64,000 nucleotides of DNA from assembly GCF_021044425.1 (NCBI RefSeq), contig NZ_JAJNEC010000007.1:1-64000 (forward strand), given 5' to 3'. The notes below the pieces were generated by a model. That model saw only the letters and a program-made list of their open reading frames with translations. It ran no database searches and had not been told where the DNA came from. Position numbers and translations under genes: made by a program. Source of the DNA: Niabella pedocola (GTDB taxonomy: Bacteria; Bacteroidota; Bacteroidia; Chitinophagales; Chitinophagaceae). Below are positions 48,813 to 58,488 of this stretch, piece after piece. Positions within the stretch are counted from its first letter, which is position 1. The number at the start of each line of letters is the position of its first letter.

Positions 48813-48852
48813 TTTCGAAGAGTCTGCTATCTTTTTGAAGATTTAGATTTTT

Positions 48853-49277
48853 TAACCGCAGAGATGTTAAGACCACGCGGAGCTCGCAGAGAAATGAACT
48901 GCAGGTTTTTCCCTAGCGCCCTTCGCGGATGCTTGGGTCCTTACCGGTTTAATTTTCACCGCAACGAACGCTAAGACTACGCAAGGTTCGCAAGTTACCT
49001 GGCAGCAAGCCTCCCTCGGCCTTTATAGATGCTTTGCGCACTTCGCGGTTTAATTTTCACCGCAACGAACGTGCTAAGACTAACGCAAAATTCGCAAGTT
49101 ACCTGGCAGCAAGCCTTCTGCGGTCTTTGCGGATGCTTTGCGCACTTAGCGGTTTAATTTTCACCGCAACAAACGCTAAGACTACGCAAGGTTCGCAAGT
49201 TACCTAGCAGCAAGCCTCTTGCGGCCTTGGCGGATGCTCTGCGCCCTTCGCGGTTTATTTTCACCGCGAGAAACGCC
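48853..49277. repeat. Four-unit intergenic repeat array (right)
   Basis: Units near 48853, 48958, 49059 and 49162, of the same family as the left array and in the same orientation, followed by a partial start (ACCGCGAGAAACGCC) next to the acyl-CoA dehydrogenase stop. Unit 3 is nearly identical to unit 4 of the left array. Confidence 0.85.
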
Positions 49278-49285
49278 AACGCTCC

Positions 49286-50440
49286 CTACTTTAAAATTCC
49301 CCGGCTGATCACGATCCGCTGTACCTCGCTGGTGCCTTCATAAATCTGGGTGATCTTGGCATCACGCATCAGCCGCTCCACATGATACTCCTTTACAAAA
49401 CCATATCCGCCATGTACCTGCACCGCTTCTACTGCTGCCCACATGGCCGTTTCGGAGGAAAATAGTTTAGCCATAGAAGAGCTGATATCATAATTCAGGT
49501 GCTGATCCTTTTCCCAGGCGGCCTTTAAACACAGCAACCGCGCCGCCTCTATTTTCAGCGACATGTCCGCCAGCTTAAAGGCAATAACCTGATGATTCAT
49601 AATTTCTGTTCCAAAAGCCTTCCGCGTTTTGGCATATTCCCGTGCCCGCTCAAAGGCACCGCCCGCAATCCCCAGGGCCTGGGAAGCAATCCCGATGCGG
49701 CCCCCGGCCAGGGTTTTCATAGCAAACTTAAATCCAAAGCCATCCTCTCCGATCCGGTTTTCCTTCGGCACTTTCACGTCTGAAAAAAGGATCGTATGGG
49801 TATCGCTGCCGCGGATGCCCAATTTATTTTCTTTTGCGGCAACCGTTACACCAGGCCAGTTTTTCTCCACAATAAATGCATTGATGCCCTTGGATCCTTT
49901 GGACCGGTCGGTTTGCGCAATCACCAGGTATACCGAAGCGCTGCTGCCGTTTGTGATCCAGTTCTTGGTGCCGTTCAGCAAGTAATGATCGCCTTTATCT
50001 TCCGCTGTGGTTTGCTGCGAAGTAGCATCGCTGCCGGCTTCCGGCTCGCTCAGCAGGAAGGCCCCGATATACAATTGCCCTTCCTTTTTACCCTGCGCCA
50101 GCGGCACCAGGTACTGCTGTTTCTGCGTCTCCGAACCGTATTCCTGCAATCCGTAACAAACAAGGCTGTTATTTACGCTCATACACACACTTACACTGGC
50201 ATCCACTTTTGAAATTTCTTCCATCGCCAGTACATAGCTGATCGTATCCAGCCCGGCACCGCCGTATTCCGGCTTTACCATCATGCCCATAAAACCCAGG
50301 TCTGCAAGTTTTTCGATCTGCTCCTTTGGAAATTTTTGCTGCTCATCCCGTTCGATCACTCCCGGCAAACATTCCTGGTTTGCAAAATCCCGGGCCGCCT
50401 GCTGAATCATTTGCTGTTCTTCTGACAATTGAAAATCCAT
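49286..50440 (-). CDS. Acyl-CoA dehydrogenase
   Basis: A 384-residue flavoprotein dehydrogenase: N-terminal FQLSEEQQMIQQAARDFANQE, the FAD/acyl-CoA signatures GAFLLSEPEAGSDA and ITNGSSASVYLV, and the C-terminal MRDAKITQIYEGTSEVQRIVISR, which includes the catalytic Glu (YEGTSE) of short/medium-chain enzymes. It introduces a trans-2,3 double bond in acyl-CoA. Start MDFQLS at 50440 rather than 50464. It is divergent from the mutase gene, which together suggests branched-chain or propionate acyl-CoA metabolism. Confidence 0.93.
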   Translation of the reverse strand: MDFQLSEEQQMIQQAARDFANQECLPGVIERDEQQKFPKEQIEKLADLGFMGMMVKPEYGGAGLDTISYVLAMEEISKVDASVSVCMSVNNSLVCYGLQEYGSETQKQQYLVPLAQGKKEGQLYIGAFLLSEPEAGSDATSQQTTAEDKGDHYLLNGTKNWITNGSSASVYLVIAQTDRSKGSKGINAFIVEKNWPGVTVAAKENKLGIRGSDTHTILFSDVKVPKENRIGEDGFGFKFAMKTLAGGRIGIASQALGIAGGAFERAREYAKTRKAFGTEIMNHQVIAFKLADMSLKIEAARLLCLKAAWEKDQHLNYDISSSMAKLFSSETAMWAAVEAVQVHGGYGFVKEYHVERLMRDAKITQIYEGTSEVQRIVISRGILK

Positions 50441-50669
50441 GCGTGCATCGTTTTGTTTCCACAAATATAAAAGACTGTTTTCTTAAACGAACAAGTGTTC
50501 ATATATTTACGGCCCCGAAATTGACGCGAAACAATACTTACACGGGTCTGGTTTATCTTTATGGGCCGGGCTGTGGAATATATGGCATCGGTCTTGCGTC
50601 GCACACTTGGGCTGCTGTACATCTGATCGCTTTTAGTCATTAGCGGTGAACGGCAACAAAAAAAATAAC

Positions 50670-52229
50670 ATGGAAGAAAAGAAGATCTATACAGACAGTA
50701 ATATACCCGTGCATACCCTTTACACGGCCGCCGATCTGCCGCAACAGGAACCCGGGCTGCCGGGAAAATTCCCCTTTACCCGCGGCATACAACCCGATAT
50801 GTACCGTGGGCGGTTATGGACCATGCGGCAATATGCCGGGTTCAGCACCGCAGCAGAAAGCAATAAACGTTATCATTATCTATTATCGCAGGGCGTAATG
50901 GGATTGAGTGTAGCCTTTGACCTGCCCACCCAGATCGGCTACGACAGCGACCATCCGCTGGCAGAAGGCGAAGTAGGCAAGGTAGGCGTGGCCATCGATA
51001 GTATTGAGGACATGGCGGAACTGTTTAACGGGATCCGGCTGGAGGAAGTGTCTACCAGCATGACCATCAATGCTACGGCTTTTATTTTACTGGCACTATA
51101 TGTGGCCCAGGCCAAAAGCCAGGGCGCGGATCTTTCCAAAATATCCGGCACCATTCAAAATGATATTTTAAAAGAATATGCGGCAAGAGGCACCTACCGT
51201 TACCCGCCCAAACCCTCCATGCGCATTATCACCGATATCTTTGAATGGTGCTCAAAAGAACTGCCCAAGTGGAACACCATTTCCATCAGCGGCTATCATA
51301 TCCGTGAAGCCGGCAGCACGGCCGCCCAGGAAATCGCCTTTACCTTAAGCAACGGTAAAGCTTATGTAAAGGCTGCACTGGAAAAAGGGATGGACATCAA
51401 TGTATTTGGCAAGCGGCTTTCCTTCTTTTTCAATGCGCATAACAACCTGTTTGAGGAAGTGGCCAAGTTCCGCGCAGCGCGCCGGATGTGGGCACAGATC
51501 ATGAAAGACCTGGGCGCTACAGACCCCAAGGCTCAGATGCTGCGTTTTCACACCCAAACTGGCGGCAGCACGTTAACCGCCCAGCAACCACAGAACAATA
51601 TTTCCCGGGTTACCATACAAACATTGGCCGCCGTACTGGGAGGCACCCAGTCGCTGCATACCAATGGCTTCGATGAAGCGCTGAGTTTACCCACTGAAGA
51701 AGCCGCACGCATTGCCTTACGGACGCAACAGATCGTGGCCTTCGAAAGCGGCGTTACAGACACGGTAGATCCCCTCGCCGGTTCTTATTTTGTAGAAGCG
51801 CTGACCAGTGAAATGGAACAAAAAGCACAGGAGCTTATTCAGCAGATCGATGCGATGGGCGGCAGCATTGCCTCCATTGAAGAAGGATTTATGCAGGAGG
51901 CCATTGCCCGCAGCGCCTATGAATACCAGCAAAAAATAGAAACCCACGAAAAGATCATCGTGGGGGTGAACCGTTTTCAAACAGCCGAAACCAATACCCC
52001 GCCCATTTTTAAAGTAGATGACAGCATCGGTATCCTGCAAAAGCAAAAACTGGAGCAGCTGCGCAATAACCGCGATCAGGCAGTTTGTAACCGCATTCTG
52101 TCCGGGCTACGGACCAGGGCATCCGGAACAGAGAACATCATGCCGTCTGTAATTGAAGCGGTGGAAGCAAAATGTACCCTGGGAGAAATTGCGGGCACCC
52201 TGGTGGAGGTATTTGGAGAATACCAGTAA
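50670..52229 (+). CDS. Acyl-CoA mutase large subunit (methylmalonyl-CoA mutase family)
   Basis: A 519-residue catalytic TIM-barrel subunit: FTRGIQPDMYRGRLWTMRQYAGFSTAAESNKRY, FDLPTQIGYDSDHPLA, SISGYHIREAGSTAAQEIAF, FHTQTGGSTLTAQQPQNNISR and SLHTNGFDEALSLPTEEAARIALRTQQI. It lacks the C-terminal B12-binding domain (DxHxxG not present), so the cobalamin subunit must be a separate gene, as in IcmA/HcmA or two-subunit mutases. The active-site residues are not clear enough to choose methylmalonyl- over isobutyryl- or 2-hydroxyisobutyryl-CoA. ATG at 50670 with the frame open to a GTG at 50646. Confidence 0.9.
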   Translation: MEEKKIYTDSNIPVHTLYTAADLPQQEPGLPGKFPFTRGIQPDMYRGRLWTMRQYAGFSTAAESNKRYHYLLSQGVMGLSVAFDLPTQIGYDSDHPLAEGEVGKVGVAIDSIEDMAELFNGIRLEEVSTSMTINATAFILLALYVAQAKSQGADLSKISGTIQNDILKEYAARGTYRYPPKPSMRIITDIFEWCSKELPKWNTISISGYHIREAGSTAAQEIAFTLSNGKAYVKAALEKGMDINVFGKRLSFFFNAHNNLFEEVAKFRAARRMWAQIMKDLGATDPKAQMLRFHTQTGGSTLTAQQPQNNISRVTIQTLAAVLGGTQSLHTNGFDEALSLPTEEAARIALRTQQIVAFESGVTDTVDPLAGSYFVEALTSEMEQKAQELIQQIDAMGGSIASIEEGFMQEAIARSAYEYQQKIETHEKIIVGVNRFQTAETNTPPIFKVDDSIGILQKQKLEQLRNNRDQAVCNRILSGLRTRASGTENIMPSVIEAVEAKCTLGEIAGTLVEVFGEYQ

Positions 52230-52260
52230 CAACAGGAAGCCTTCCATAAATAATCAATTA

Positions 52261-52290
52261 AAAAAAGACGGCTAAATAGCCGTCTTTTTT
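52261..52290. terminator. Bidirectional terminator between mutase and SusD genes
   Basis: Perfect 12-bp stem AAAAAGACGGCT / AGCCGTCTTTTT with a four-base loop (AAAT) and T-runs on both strands; it serves the convergent mutase and SusD operons. Confidence 0.9.
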
Positions 52291-52298
52291 TAATATTT

Positions 52299-53894
52299 CT
52301 AGTATCCGGGATTCTGATAACCGGGATCATGATGCACATCCACATCTTTTTGTGGTATCGGCCACAAATAATTCTTATCTGCAAAAATGCGCGATTCGAT
52401 CTTTGTTTGATTGGGTGATGAAAACGTGATGGCGCCGGTCGTCATATTTACCGATCCGGGACGGGTACCAAATACATCGCGGTTCATCACCTCGGCCCCT
52501 ATCTTCCATCTTTGAATATCAAAAAAGCGAAGTCCTTCCATGGCCAGCTCAACCCGGCGTTCTCTTCTCACCAGCGTCCGCATCGATGCCTGGCTGCTGT
52601 ACACCAGGCGGTTCACCTTGGGCATGCCCGCTCGCTGGCGTACCAGGTCAATGGCGTCGTACACCGAGTTATCGATCTGGTTCAATTCGATTTTTGCCTC
52701 AGCATAGCTCAGCAATACCTCGGCATACCGGATCACAATGGTATTAAGGCCGGTATTCCACATATCCGGGAAATCTTCAAGATGCGAAATATATTTCTTC
52801 ACCACATAGCCGGTTGGTGAAGTATTGTTATTGGCCATAAAATAATCGGCATTGGCATTCGTTCCAATTTTTGCATCCAGGCTGTTAAAGATGCCGCCTC
52901 CATATGAGGGCTGGCCGGAGCATTGTATGGTTGCGGTAAGCCGGGGATCCCGGTTGCTGTAAGGGGCGTCCGCATTATACCCGGAGCCTGCTTCCGAAAT
53001 AAGTTTCCCGTTTTGCATTTCGTAAGCATCCACCAGTTCCTGCAGCGGGTTAATAGAGCTCCATCCGCCGGCACCGTTGGAAGGCATTACTCCCAGGTTT
53101 CCGTTGCTGTATTTATTTTCAATATACTGTATATCCAGTATCACCTCACTGTTTCCCTCGTTGCCAATCCTGAAAAGATCCGTATAATCCGGGTAAAGTG
53201 TATACCCAAGCGCCATTACTTTCTGATAATCGGCAATTGCATTTTGATAGTCGCCCTTATACAATTCAATACGCCCTTTCAGTGCCAATGCAGCGCCCTT
53301 CGTGATCCTTCCCGCATCGGCGCTTCCATATGAGTTGGGCAGTTTCTCAGCCATTTCACCCAGTTCTTTCAGCATAAACGCAGTAACCTCTTCTTTTTTA
53401 TTCCGGTTCATTTTATTGGCTTCCTCCGTGGATATATTTTTCAGCACAAGCGGTACATCACCATACAGCTGGCTCATGATAAAGAACTGGTAGGTTCTTA
53501 AAAACCGGGCTTCTGCCTTATACCGGTCTCTTTGCTCAAGTGTTCCGGTAAACTTATCAATATTTTCAAGGAACCAGTTACATTTCTGAATCACGGTAAA
53601 ACTCCACCGGTTGGCCGCATTGCTGCTGGATGGGGAAGCCGTTCCGTTTCCCAGTTCGGTGTATCCTTCCCAGGGATATTGATTATATGCATTATCCGAT
53701 GCGCAATCCATATAGTAAATATTATAGGAATCTTCCCAATCCTTATAACAGCCATTCAAGGCGGTAACGATGTCTTTTTCTGAAGTCCAGAGTGAAGTAT
53801 TGCTGTAAGCATCCAGCGGCTGCCTGTCCAGAAATCCTTTTTTACAGGCGCCCAATAGTAACAATAAAGAAAGGTATATGAAGAACTTTTTCAT
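52299..53894 (-). CDS. SusD/RagB-family lipoprotein
   Basis: A 531-residue surface lipoprotein: lipobox LLLLGACKKG with Cys17, KAEARFLRTYQFFIMSQLYGDVPLV and GAALALKGRIELYKGDYQNAIADYQ (TPR-like helices), NTIVIRYAEVLLSYAEAKIEL, and the C-terminal RRERRVELAMEGLRFFDIQRWKIG signature followed by YLWPIPQKDVDV. It is the last gene of the minus-strand sigma-FecR-SusC-SusD cassette and is the partner of the preceding SusC. Confidence 0.95.
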   Translation of the reverse strand: MKKFFIYLSLLLLLGACKKGFLDRQPLDAYSNTSLWTSEKDIVTALNGCYKDWEDSYNIYYMDCASDNAYNQYPWEGYTELGNGTASPSSSNAANRWSFTVIQKCNWFLENIDKFTGTLEQRDRYKAEARFLRTYQFFIMSQLYGDVPLVLKNISTEEANKMNRNKKEEVTAFMLKELGEMAEKLPNSYGSADAGRITKGAALALKGRIELYKGDYQNAIADYQKVMALGYTLYPDYTDLFRIGNEGNSEVILDIQYIENKYSNGNLGVMPSNGAGGWSSINPLQELVDAYEMQNGKLISEAGSGYNADAPYSNRDPRLTATIQCSGQPSYGGGIFNSLDAKIGTNANADYFMANNNTSPTGYVVKKYISHLEDFPDMWNTGLNTIVIRYAEVLLSYAEAKIELNQIDNSVYDAIDLVRQRAGMPKVNRLVYSSQASMRTLVRRERRVELAMEGLRFFDIQRWKIGAEVMNRDVFGTRPGSVNMTTGAITFSSPNQTKIESRIFADKNYLWPIPQKDVDVHHDPGYQNPGY

Positions 53895-53913
53895 GTTGAT
53901 TTCATTTTGGGTT

Positions 53914-56900
53914 TTAGAAAGTAAGGTTTAATCCTATTGTGTGCACCTTTACCTGCGGATAGGTATAGCCGCGCTCGCCCGCGGGCGCTTCCGGATCAAT
54001 CCATTTGTAGAAGCTCGTAAATGTGGCGATATTCTGTCCGCTGTAATAAACCCTTAATCTTTTGATATTCGCTTTGCTTAAAAGCCGGGTATTAAACGCA
54101 TAACCGATCTGTAAATTTTTCAGGCGGAGATAGTCAGACTTACGCACCCAGAAAGAAGAAGGATTATCAATAGCTGTATTCTGACGCTGGTTGATGAGCA
54201 CCCGGGGATAGGCAGCACCGGTGTTTTCGGCGGTCCAGCTATCCAGCCAAACAGCAGTTGGCTTTCCGGTACTGTTAGAAACCTGTCCCAACACTTCCCC
54301 CTGCACAAAACCTTTTACCCCTCCGGCACCCTGGAAGAAAGCAGAGATATCAAAACCCTTCCAGTCACCTGTAAGCGTAAAACCATATGATATTTTCGGA
54401 AAATAACTGCCCAGCCATACACGGTCGTATGCATTGATCACCCCATCGGGTTTGCCGTCCGGTCCGCTCAAATCGGCATACTTCAGGTCTCCGGGCTTGG
54501 TGCTTGCCAGTTTGGCGCTGGCATCCACCTCTCCCTGTGTCTGAAAAATGCCCAGGGTCTGGTATCCAAAAAAAGAATTCAGCGGTGAGCCTTCACGGGT
54601 AATCGTATATGCATTCGGATAAATAGGTCCGGCACCATACAGGTCCAGCACTTCATTCTGCAGGAACGTAGCATTGGCATTTATCCCCAGCAAAAAGTCT
54701 TTAATATTGGTTTTATAATCGATCCCAAGTTCCAGTCCCTTGTTCTGCACTTTACCTGCATTTACCGTAGGAGCCTTTAATCCGTAAATAGGGCTTACCG
54801 GCAGTGCCAGTAAAATATCACTGGTCTTCTTTACAAAATAATCAACGGTAAGCGTCAGCCGGTTGTTTAAAAATGCAGCATCCAACCCAACGTTGGTCTC
54901 GGTTACCTTTTCCCAGGTAATATCTGTATTTGCTCCGTCTACAGGAGCGATACCGCTAACAGATGTTCCGCCGAAATTGTAATTCTGGCTGGAGCTGACG
55001 GTTTGAATTGACGGATAATTCCCTACCAGATCGTTCCCCAGTTTTCCCCAGGATCCGCGTAATTTAAGATTGGAAACCACATTTAAAAGCCCGCTGAAGA
55101 ATTTCTCCCTGGACACATTCCATCCCGCAGAAAAAGAAGGAAACGTGCCCCACTGATGCTCCTTCCTGAACCGCGATGAACCATCATACCGGATATTGGC
55201 TTCCAGCAGATACCGGCTGTCAAAATCATAGTTAACCCTTCCGAAAAATGACTGCTTGGCAATTTCATTTGCATACCCATTACCGGTTTGCCCCTCATCT
55301 GCCCCAACATTGATCTCGCTCAGCACATTGTTCAGGAAGTCTTTCCGATAAGCTTCAAGATCGGAGTATTTGGTATACTCACTAACCGCACCTGCCAGCA
55401 GGCCCAGACTATGCAGGTTCATTTTTTTGCTGTAGTCTACGGTCAACTGGGGGCTCAGGAACGTTGTATTATCAAAATGGTCTGTGAGGCTGCTGGGCCC
55501 TTGTTTAAACGTTGCATCGCCCGCTGCATTGTAATATTGGACCTCGTAAATCCGTTTTTTGTTTTGATTCTGTATAGCCCGGTATACCAGTTGCGGCTTG
55601 ATGTGCAGGTTTTCAACCGGTTCATACGTAATGCTGGTAATGCCCAAAAATGCCGTATTCAGCTGTTTGTTAAATCCTCCCTGATCCAGCCAGGCCATCG
55701 GGCTACCATCGGAGATATAACCATAGTTACCGTTTTCATATTTGTAGGGAATGATGGGCGATATCCGGTTGATTTGCCGGAAGAATTGCGAAAAATCCCC
55801 CGTATAGGGATTGGTAGGCTCGGTTAACGGCGCATAGGTATAAGAAAGATTGGCATTCAGCGTAAACCATTTGTTTACTTTCGAATTAAGGTTTAAACGC
55901 GAAGTATAGCGTTTTGCATTGGTTTTCTCCACAATACCGTTCTGGTCAAAATACCCCATGGAAAACATATACTGCGTTCCTTCACTTCCCCCTGAAACCG
56001 ACAGGTAATGGTTATGTTGCAGCCCGTTTCCTTTGTAAAAAAGTCCCAGCCAGTCTGTATTGGGATAGTTATACGGATCGGACCCATCTTTAAATTTCTG
56101 AATCTGCTCATCGGTATAGGTTTTGGTAAGCCCCTGGTTTACCCGTGCCTGGTTATACAGGGTTGCAGCTTGCCAGGAAGGCAGGAAATCAGGCAGCGCC
56201 GTGGCTTTTTGCTTACCTACGTAGGCATCATAGGTAATGGTCGACTGGCCTTTCTTGCCCTTTTTTGTGGTGATCAGCACGACACCGTTTGCCGCTGTAG
56301 AACCATAAATAGCGGATGATGCGGCATCTTTCAATACGGAAATACTCTCGATATCGCTGGGGTTAACGGCGTTCATGGAGGAGATGGCTCCATCCACCAC
56401 CACCAGCGGGTTGCTATTATTTAAGGTGCCGATGCCACGTATCCTAATGGAGCCGGCATCCTTACCCGGCTGGCCATTATTTTGAATAACCACTACACCG
56501 GGCAAAACACCCTGGAGCGCATTCACGGTATTTGTAACCGGCCTGTTTTCTATTTGCTTTGCACCCACCTGTGCCACGGCGCCTGTAAGATTTACTTTTT
56601 TCTGCGTTCCATACCCCACTACCACTACCTCTTCTATCTGCCGGGCTTCGGTTTTTAGTGTGATGGCGATACTGGCGGCTGCACCAACCGTTACTTCAAT
56701 AGAAGCATATCCAATTGCAGATACCTCCAGTACATCTCCTTCAGAAGCTTCAATCGTAAAAGCCCCTTCCAGGTTCGTAGCCACTCCGCGCGATGTTCCT
56801 TTAATTCTAACAGAAGCACCGCCGATGGGTTCCCCTACTTCGTTTTGCACAACTCCCGAAACCTGCTTATACTGTTGGGCATTAACGATGGGTTTATCCG

Positions 56901-57258
56901 ACAGAGACAAAATCACCCGGTTGCTCCGGATCACCTCCCATTTAATAGGCGTTCCGTTCAGTAAACTGGATAAGGTTTGGTTAATGCCGGCATTAATGAT
57001 ATTAATAGAGAACTTTTGATTTACAGGCAGATCGTTGCTGCTGTAATAAAACCTGTATTTTGTCTGACTTTCAATTTGTTTAAAAATATCTCCGATACTC
57101 AGATTGTCTGCTTTGAGGTTGATCGTTTCCTGCGCATGGTTCACGGCAGACACCTGTAAAGCAATAAGAAAGAGGAATATAGATAATTTCATAACCAGAA
57201 TAGTTTTCCGCAAGTGCATACGCGGCCTCGCAGAAAAAAGACAAGCACTTTTTTCCAT
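53914..57258 (-). CDS. SusC/RagA-family TonB-linked transporter with STN domain
   Basis: A 1114-residue transporter: signal peptide FLIALQVSAVNHA, an STN (secretin/TonB short N-terminal) domain with FKQIESQTKYRFYYSSNDLPV that contacts the anti-sigma factor, and a CarboxypepD_reg-like domain (GEPIGGASVRIKGTSRG). The SusC box VVVVGYGTQKKVNLTGAV, plug (VRIRGIGTLNNSNPLVVVDGAI, VLKDAASSAIYGSTAANGVVLI) and barrel end in IGLNLTF. The STN domain and adjacent FecR and sigma genes indicate trans-envelope signalling: substrate binding activates the sigma factor. Start at 57258 (MEKSAC); an upstream ATG exists at 57282. Confidence 0.95.
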   Translation of the reverse strand: MEKSACLFSARPRMHLRKTILVMKLSIFLFLIALQVSAVNHAQETINLKADNLSIGDIFKQIESQTKYRFYYSSNDLPVNQKFSINIINAGINQTLSSLLNGTPIKWEVIRSNRVILSLSDKPIVNAQQYKQVSGVVQNEVGEPIGGASVRIKGTSRGVATNLEGAFTIEASEGDVLEVSAIGYASIEVTVGAAASIAITLKTEARQIEEVVVVGYGTQKKVNLTGAVAQVGAKQIENRPVTNTVNALQGVLPGVVVIQNNGQPGKDAGSIRIRGIGTLNNSNPLVVVDGAISSMNAVNPSDIESISVLKDAASSAIYGSTAANGVVLITTKKGKKGQSTITYDAYVGKQKATALPDFLPSWQAATLYNQARVNQGLTKTYTDEQIQKFKDGSDPYNYPNTDWLGLFYKGNGLQHNHYLSVSGGSEGTQYMFSMGYFDQNGIVEKTNAKRYTSRLNLNSKVNKWFTLNANLSYTYAPLTEPTNPYTGDFSQFFRQINRISPIIPYKYENGNYGYISDGSPMAWLDQGGFNKQLNTAFLGITSITYEPVENLHIKPQLVYRAIQNQNKKRIYEVQYYNAAGDATFKQGPSSLTDHFDNTTFLSPQLTVDYSKKMNLHSLGLLAGAVSEYTKYSDLEAYRKDFLNNVLSEINVGADEGQTGNGYANEIAKQSFFGRVNYDFDSRYLLEANIRYDGSSRFRKEHQWGTFPSFSAGWNVSREKFFSGLLNVVSNLKLRGSWGKLGNDLVGNYPSIQTVSSSQNYNFGGTSVSGIAPVDGANTDITWEKVTETNVGLDAAFLNNRLTLTVDYFVKKTSDILLALPVSPIYGLKAPTVNAGKVQNKGLELGIDYKTNIKDFLLGINANATFLQNEVLDLYGAGPIYPNAYTITREGSPLNSFFGYQTLGIFQTQGEVDASAKLASTKPGDLKYADLSGPDGKPDGVINAYDRVWLGSYFPKISYGFTLTGDWKGFDISAFFQGAGGVKGFVQGEVLGQVSNSTGKPTAVWLDSWTAENTGAAYPRVLINQRQNTAIDNPSSFWVRKSDYLRLKNLQIGYAFNTRLLSKANIKRLRVYYSGQNIATFTSFYKWIDPEAPAGERGYTYPQVKVHTIGLNLTF

Positions 57259-57384
57259 AAATTTGTGTTGAGTTTTAGCCAATTAAGATTCGTGTTTAAA
57301 ACTTTCAAGTGGAGGATGCTGCAACATTCTCCATTTTTTTATTGGTTTATTAAGTAAATCTGTTCATTAAAAAATATTTAATCG

Positions 57385-58428
57385 TTAAAAAATAATAACC
57401 TGGGCATCCTTTATTTTGTACTGAAACGGCTTGATCATCTGCAATACGTTTAACACATCTGCGGCATTGGAATCATCAAAAACTCCGGTGTACCGGTAGT
57501 GCTCCACTTCCGGGTTTTTGAACACAACCGTTAGTCCAAACCGGTGTTTCAGATCCAGCGCTATTTCAGAAAAGGACTTGTCGGCAAACGCCAGCTTATT
57601 TTGCAGCCAGGAGGTTTCCAGCACTACGCTGTCGGTGACGTTAATATTTGTTAAGCGAACGGTTCTGGAATCCGCAGTTGTTCCGGAAAGCTTTTCAATA
57701 ACTACTTTATCAGATGGATGCAGCCGGATTCTCCGGTCTTTATTGGTTGCCAGTGCCAGTTCAATACTCCCCTTCAATAAGGAGGTTTCCATTTTTGACT
57801 CGTCCATATAGTCCCGCACATTAAAAACGGTTCCAAGCACTTTAATATCGGCTTCAGCGGTATGTACAATGAACGGGATATCGGGGTTGTGCGCCACTTC
57901 AAAGAACGCTTCACCCGTCAGATACACTTCCCGTGTTCCCCGGCCGAAACCGGCTCCATAGCTTAAATTACTGTTCGTGTTCAGATGTACCACAGAGCCG
58001 TCTGATAAGGTCAGTTTGGATTTTGAACCATGCTCGGTTGCTGCTACGGTCTTCAACGATGGCCATCCCCCCGCTTTCCGGTTAAACATCCACAAGGAGG
58101 TTCCAATAGCCAGTATTACCACGGCAGCCACCGCCAGGCGAACCACTCTTTTAACCCGGCGCGATCCAGACTGCCGCGGGGAAACAACCAATGGCATTTT
58201 TGGGGGCGCAGCTCCAGCCTGCATCATTTTTACATAATGTGCCATATAAGCAGCCTCCGTTTCAGCCACCGGGGCAACCGGATCCGGCTTCAGTACCTGG
58301 TCATGCAACAGTCCGAATCCGGGGTTTTCCTGAAGTAATTGCTCCAGTTCCTTCAATTCCCCGATACCGGCCTCTCCGGCCAGTTTGCGGTACAGCAATT
58401 CATAAAATCGGTTTTCTGAAAAATGCAT
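57385..58428 (-). CDS. FecR-family anti-sigma factor
   Basis: A 347-residue protein: N-terminal cytoplasmic domain (RFYELLYRKLAGEAGI...), a single membrane helix (RVVRLAVAAVVILAIGTSLWMFN near residue 95-118), then a periplasmic FecR domain with TEHGSKSKLTLSDGSVVHLNTNSNLSYG and REVYLTGEAFFEVAHNPDIPFIVHTAEADIKVLGTVFNV. The C-terminal DUF4974-type end (FSEIALDLKHRFGLTVVF, YRYTGVFDDSNAADVLNVLQ) contacts the STN domain of SusC. It sits between sigma and SusC genes, as expected. Confidence 0.95.
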   Translation of the reverse strand: MHFSENRFYELLYRKLAGEAGIGELKELEQLLQENPGFGLLHDQVLKPDPVAPVAETEAAYMAHYVKMMQAGAAPPKMPLVVSPRQSGSRRVKRVVRLAVAAVVILAIGTSLWMFNRKAGGWPSLKTVAATEHGSKSKLTLSDGSVVHLNTNSNLSYGAGFGRGTREVYLTGEAFFEVAHNPDIPFIVHTAEADIKVLGTVFNVRDYMDESKMETSLLKGSIELALATNKDRRIRLHPSDKVVIEKLSGTTADSRTVRLTNINVTDSVVLETSWLQNKLAFADKSFSEIALDLKHRFGLTVVFKNPEVEHYRYTGVFDDSNAADVLNVLQMIKPFQYKIKDAQVIIF

Positions 58429-58488
58429 ATCCTTGTCCTTAAAAGAAACGACGAAAAAAAAAGAAGCTACCGTGAAAAAAGCAAAAAA

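Noticed and set aside
47693..49277. CRISPR array
   Set aside because: Units of about 96-102 bp are similar along their whole length with no unique spacers, and no cas genes are present.
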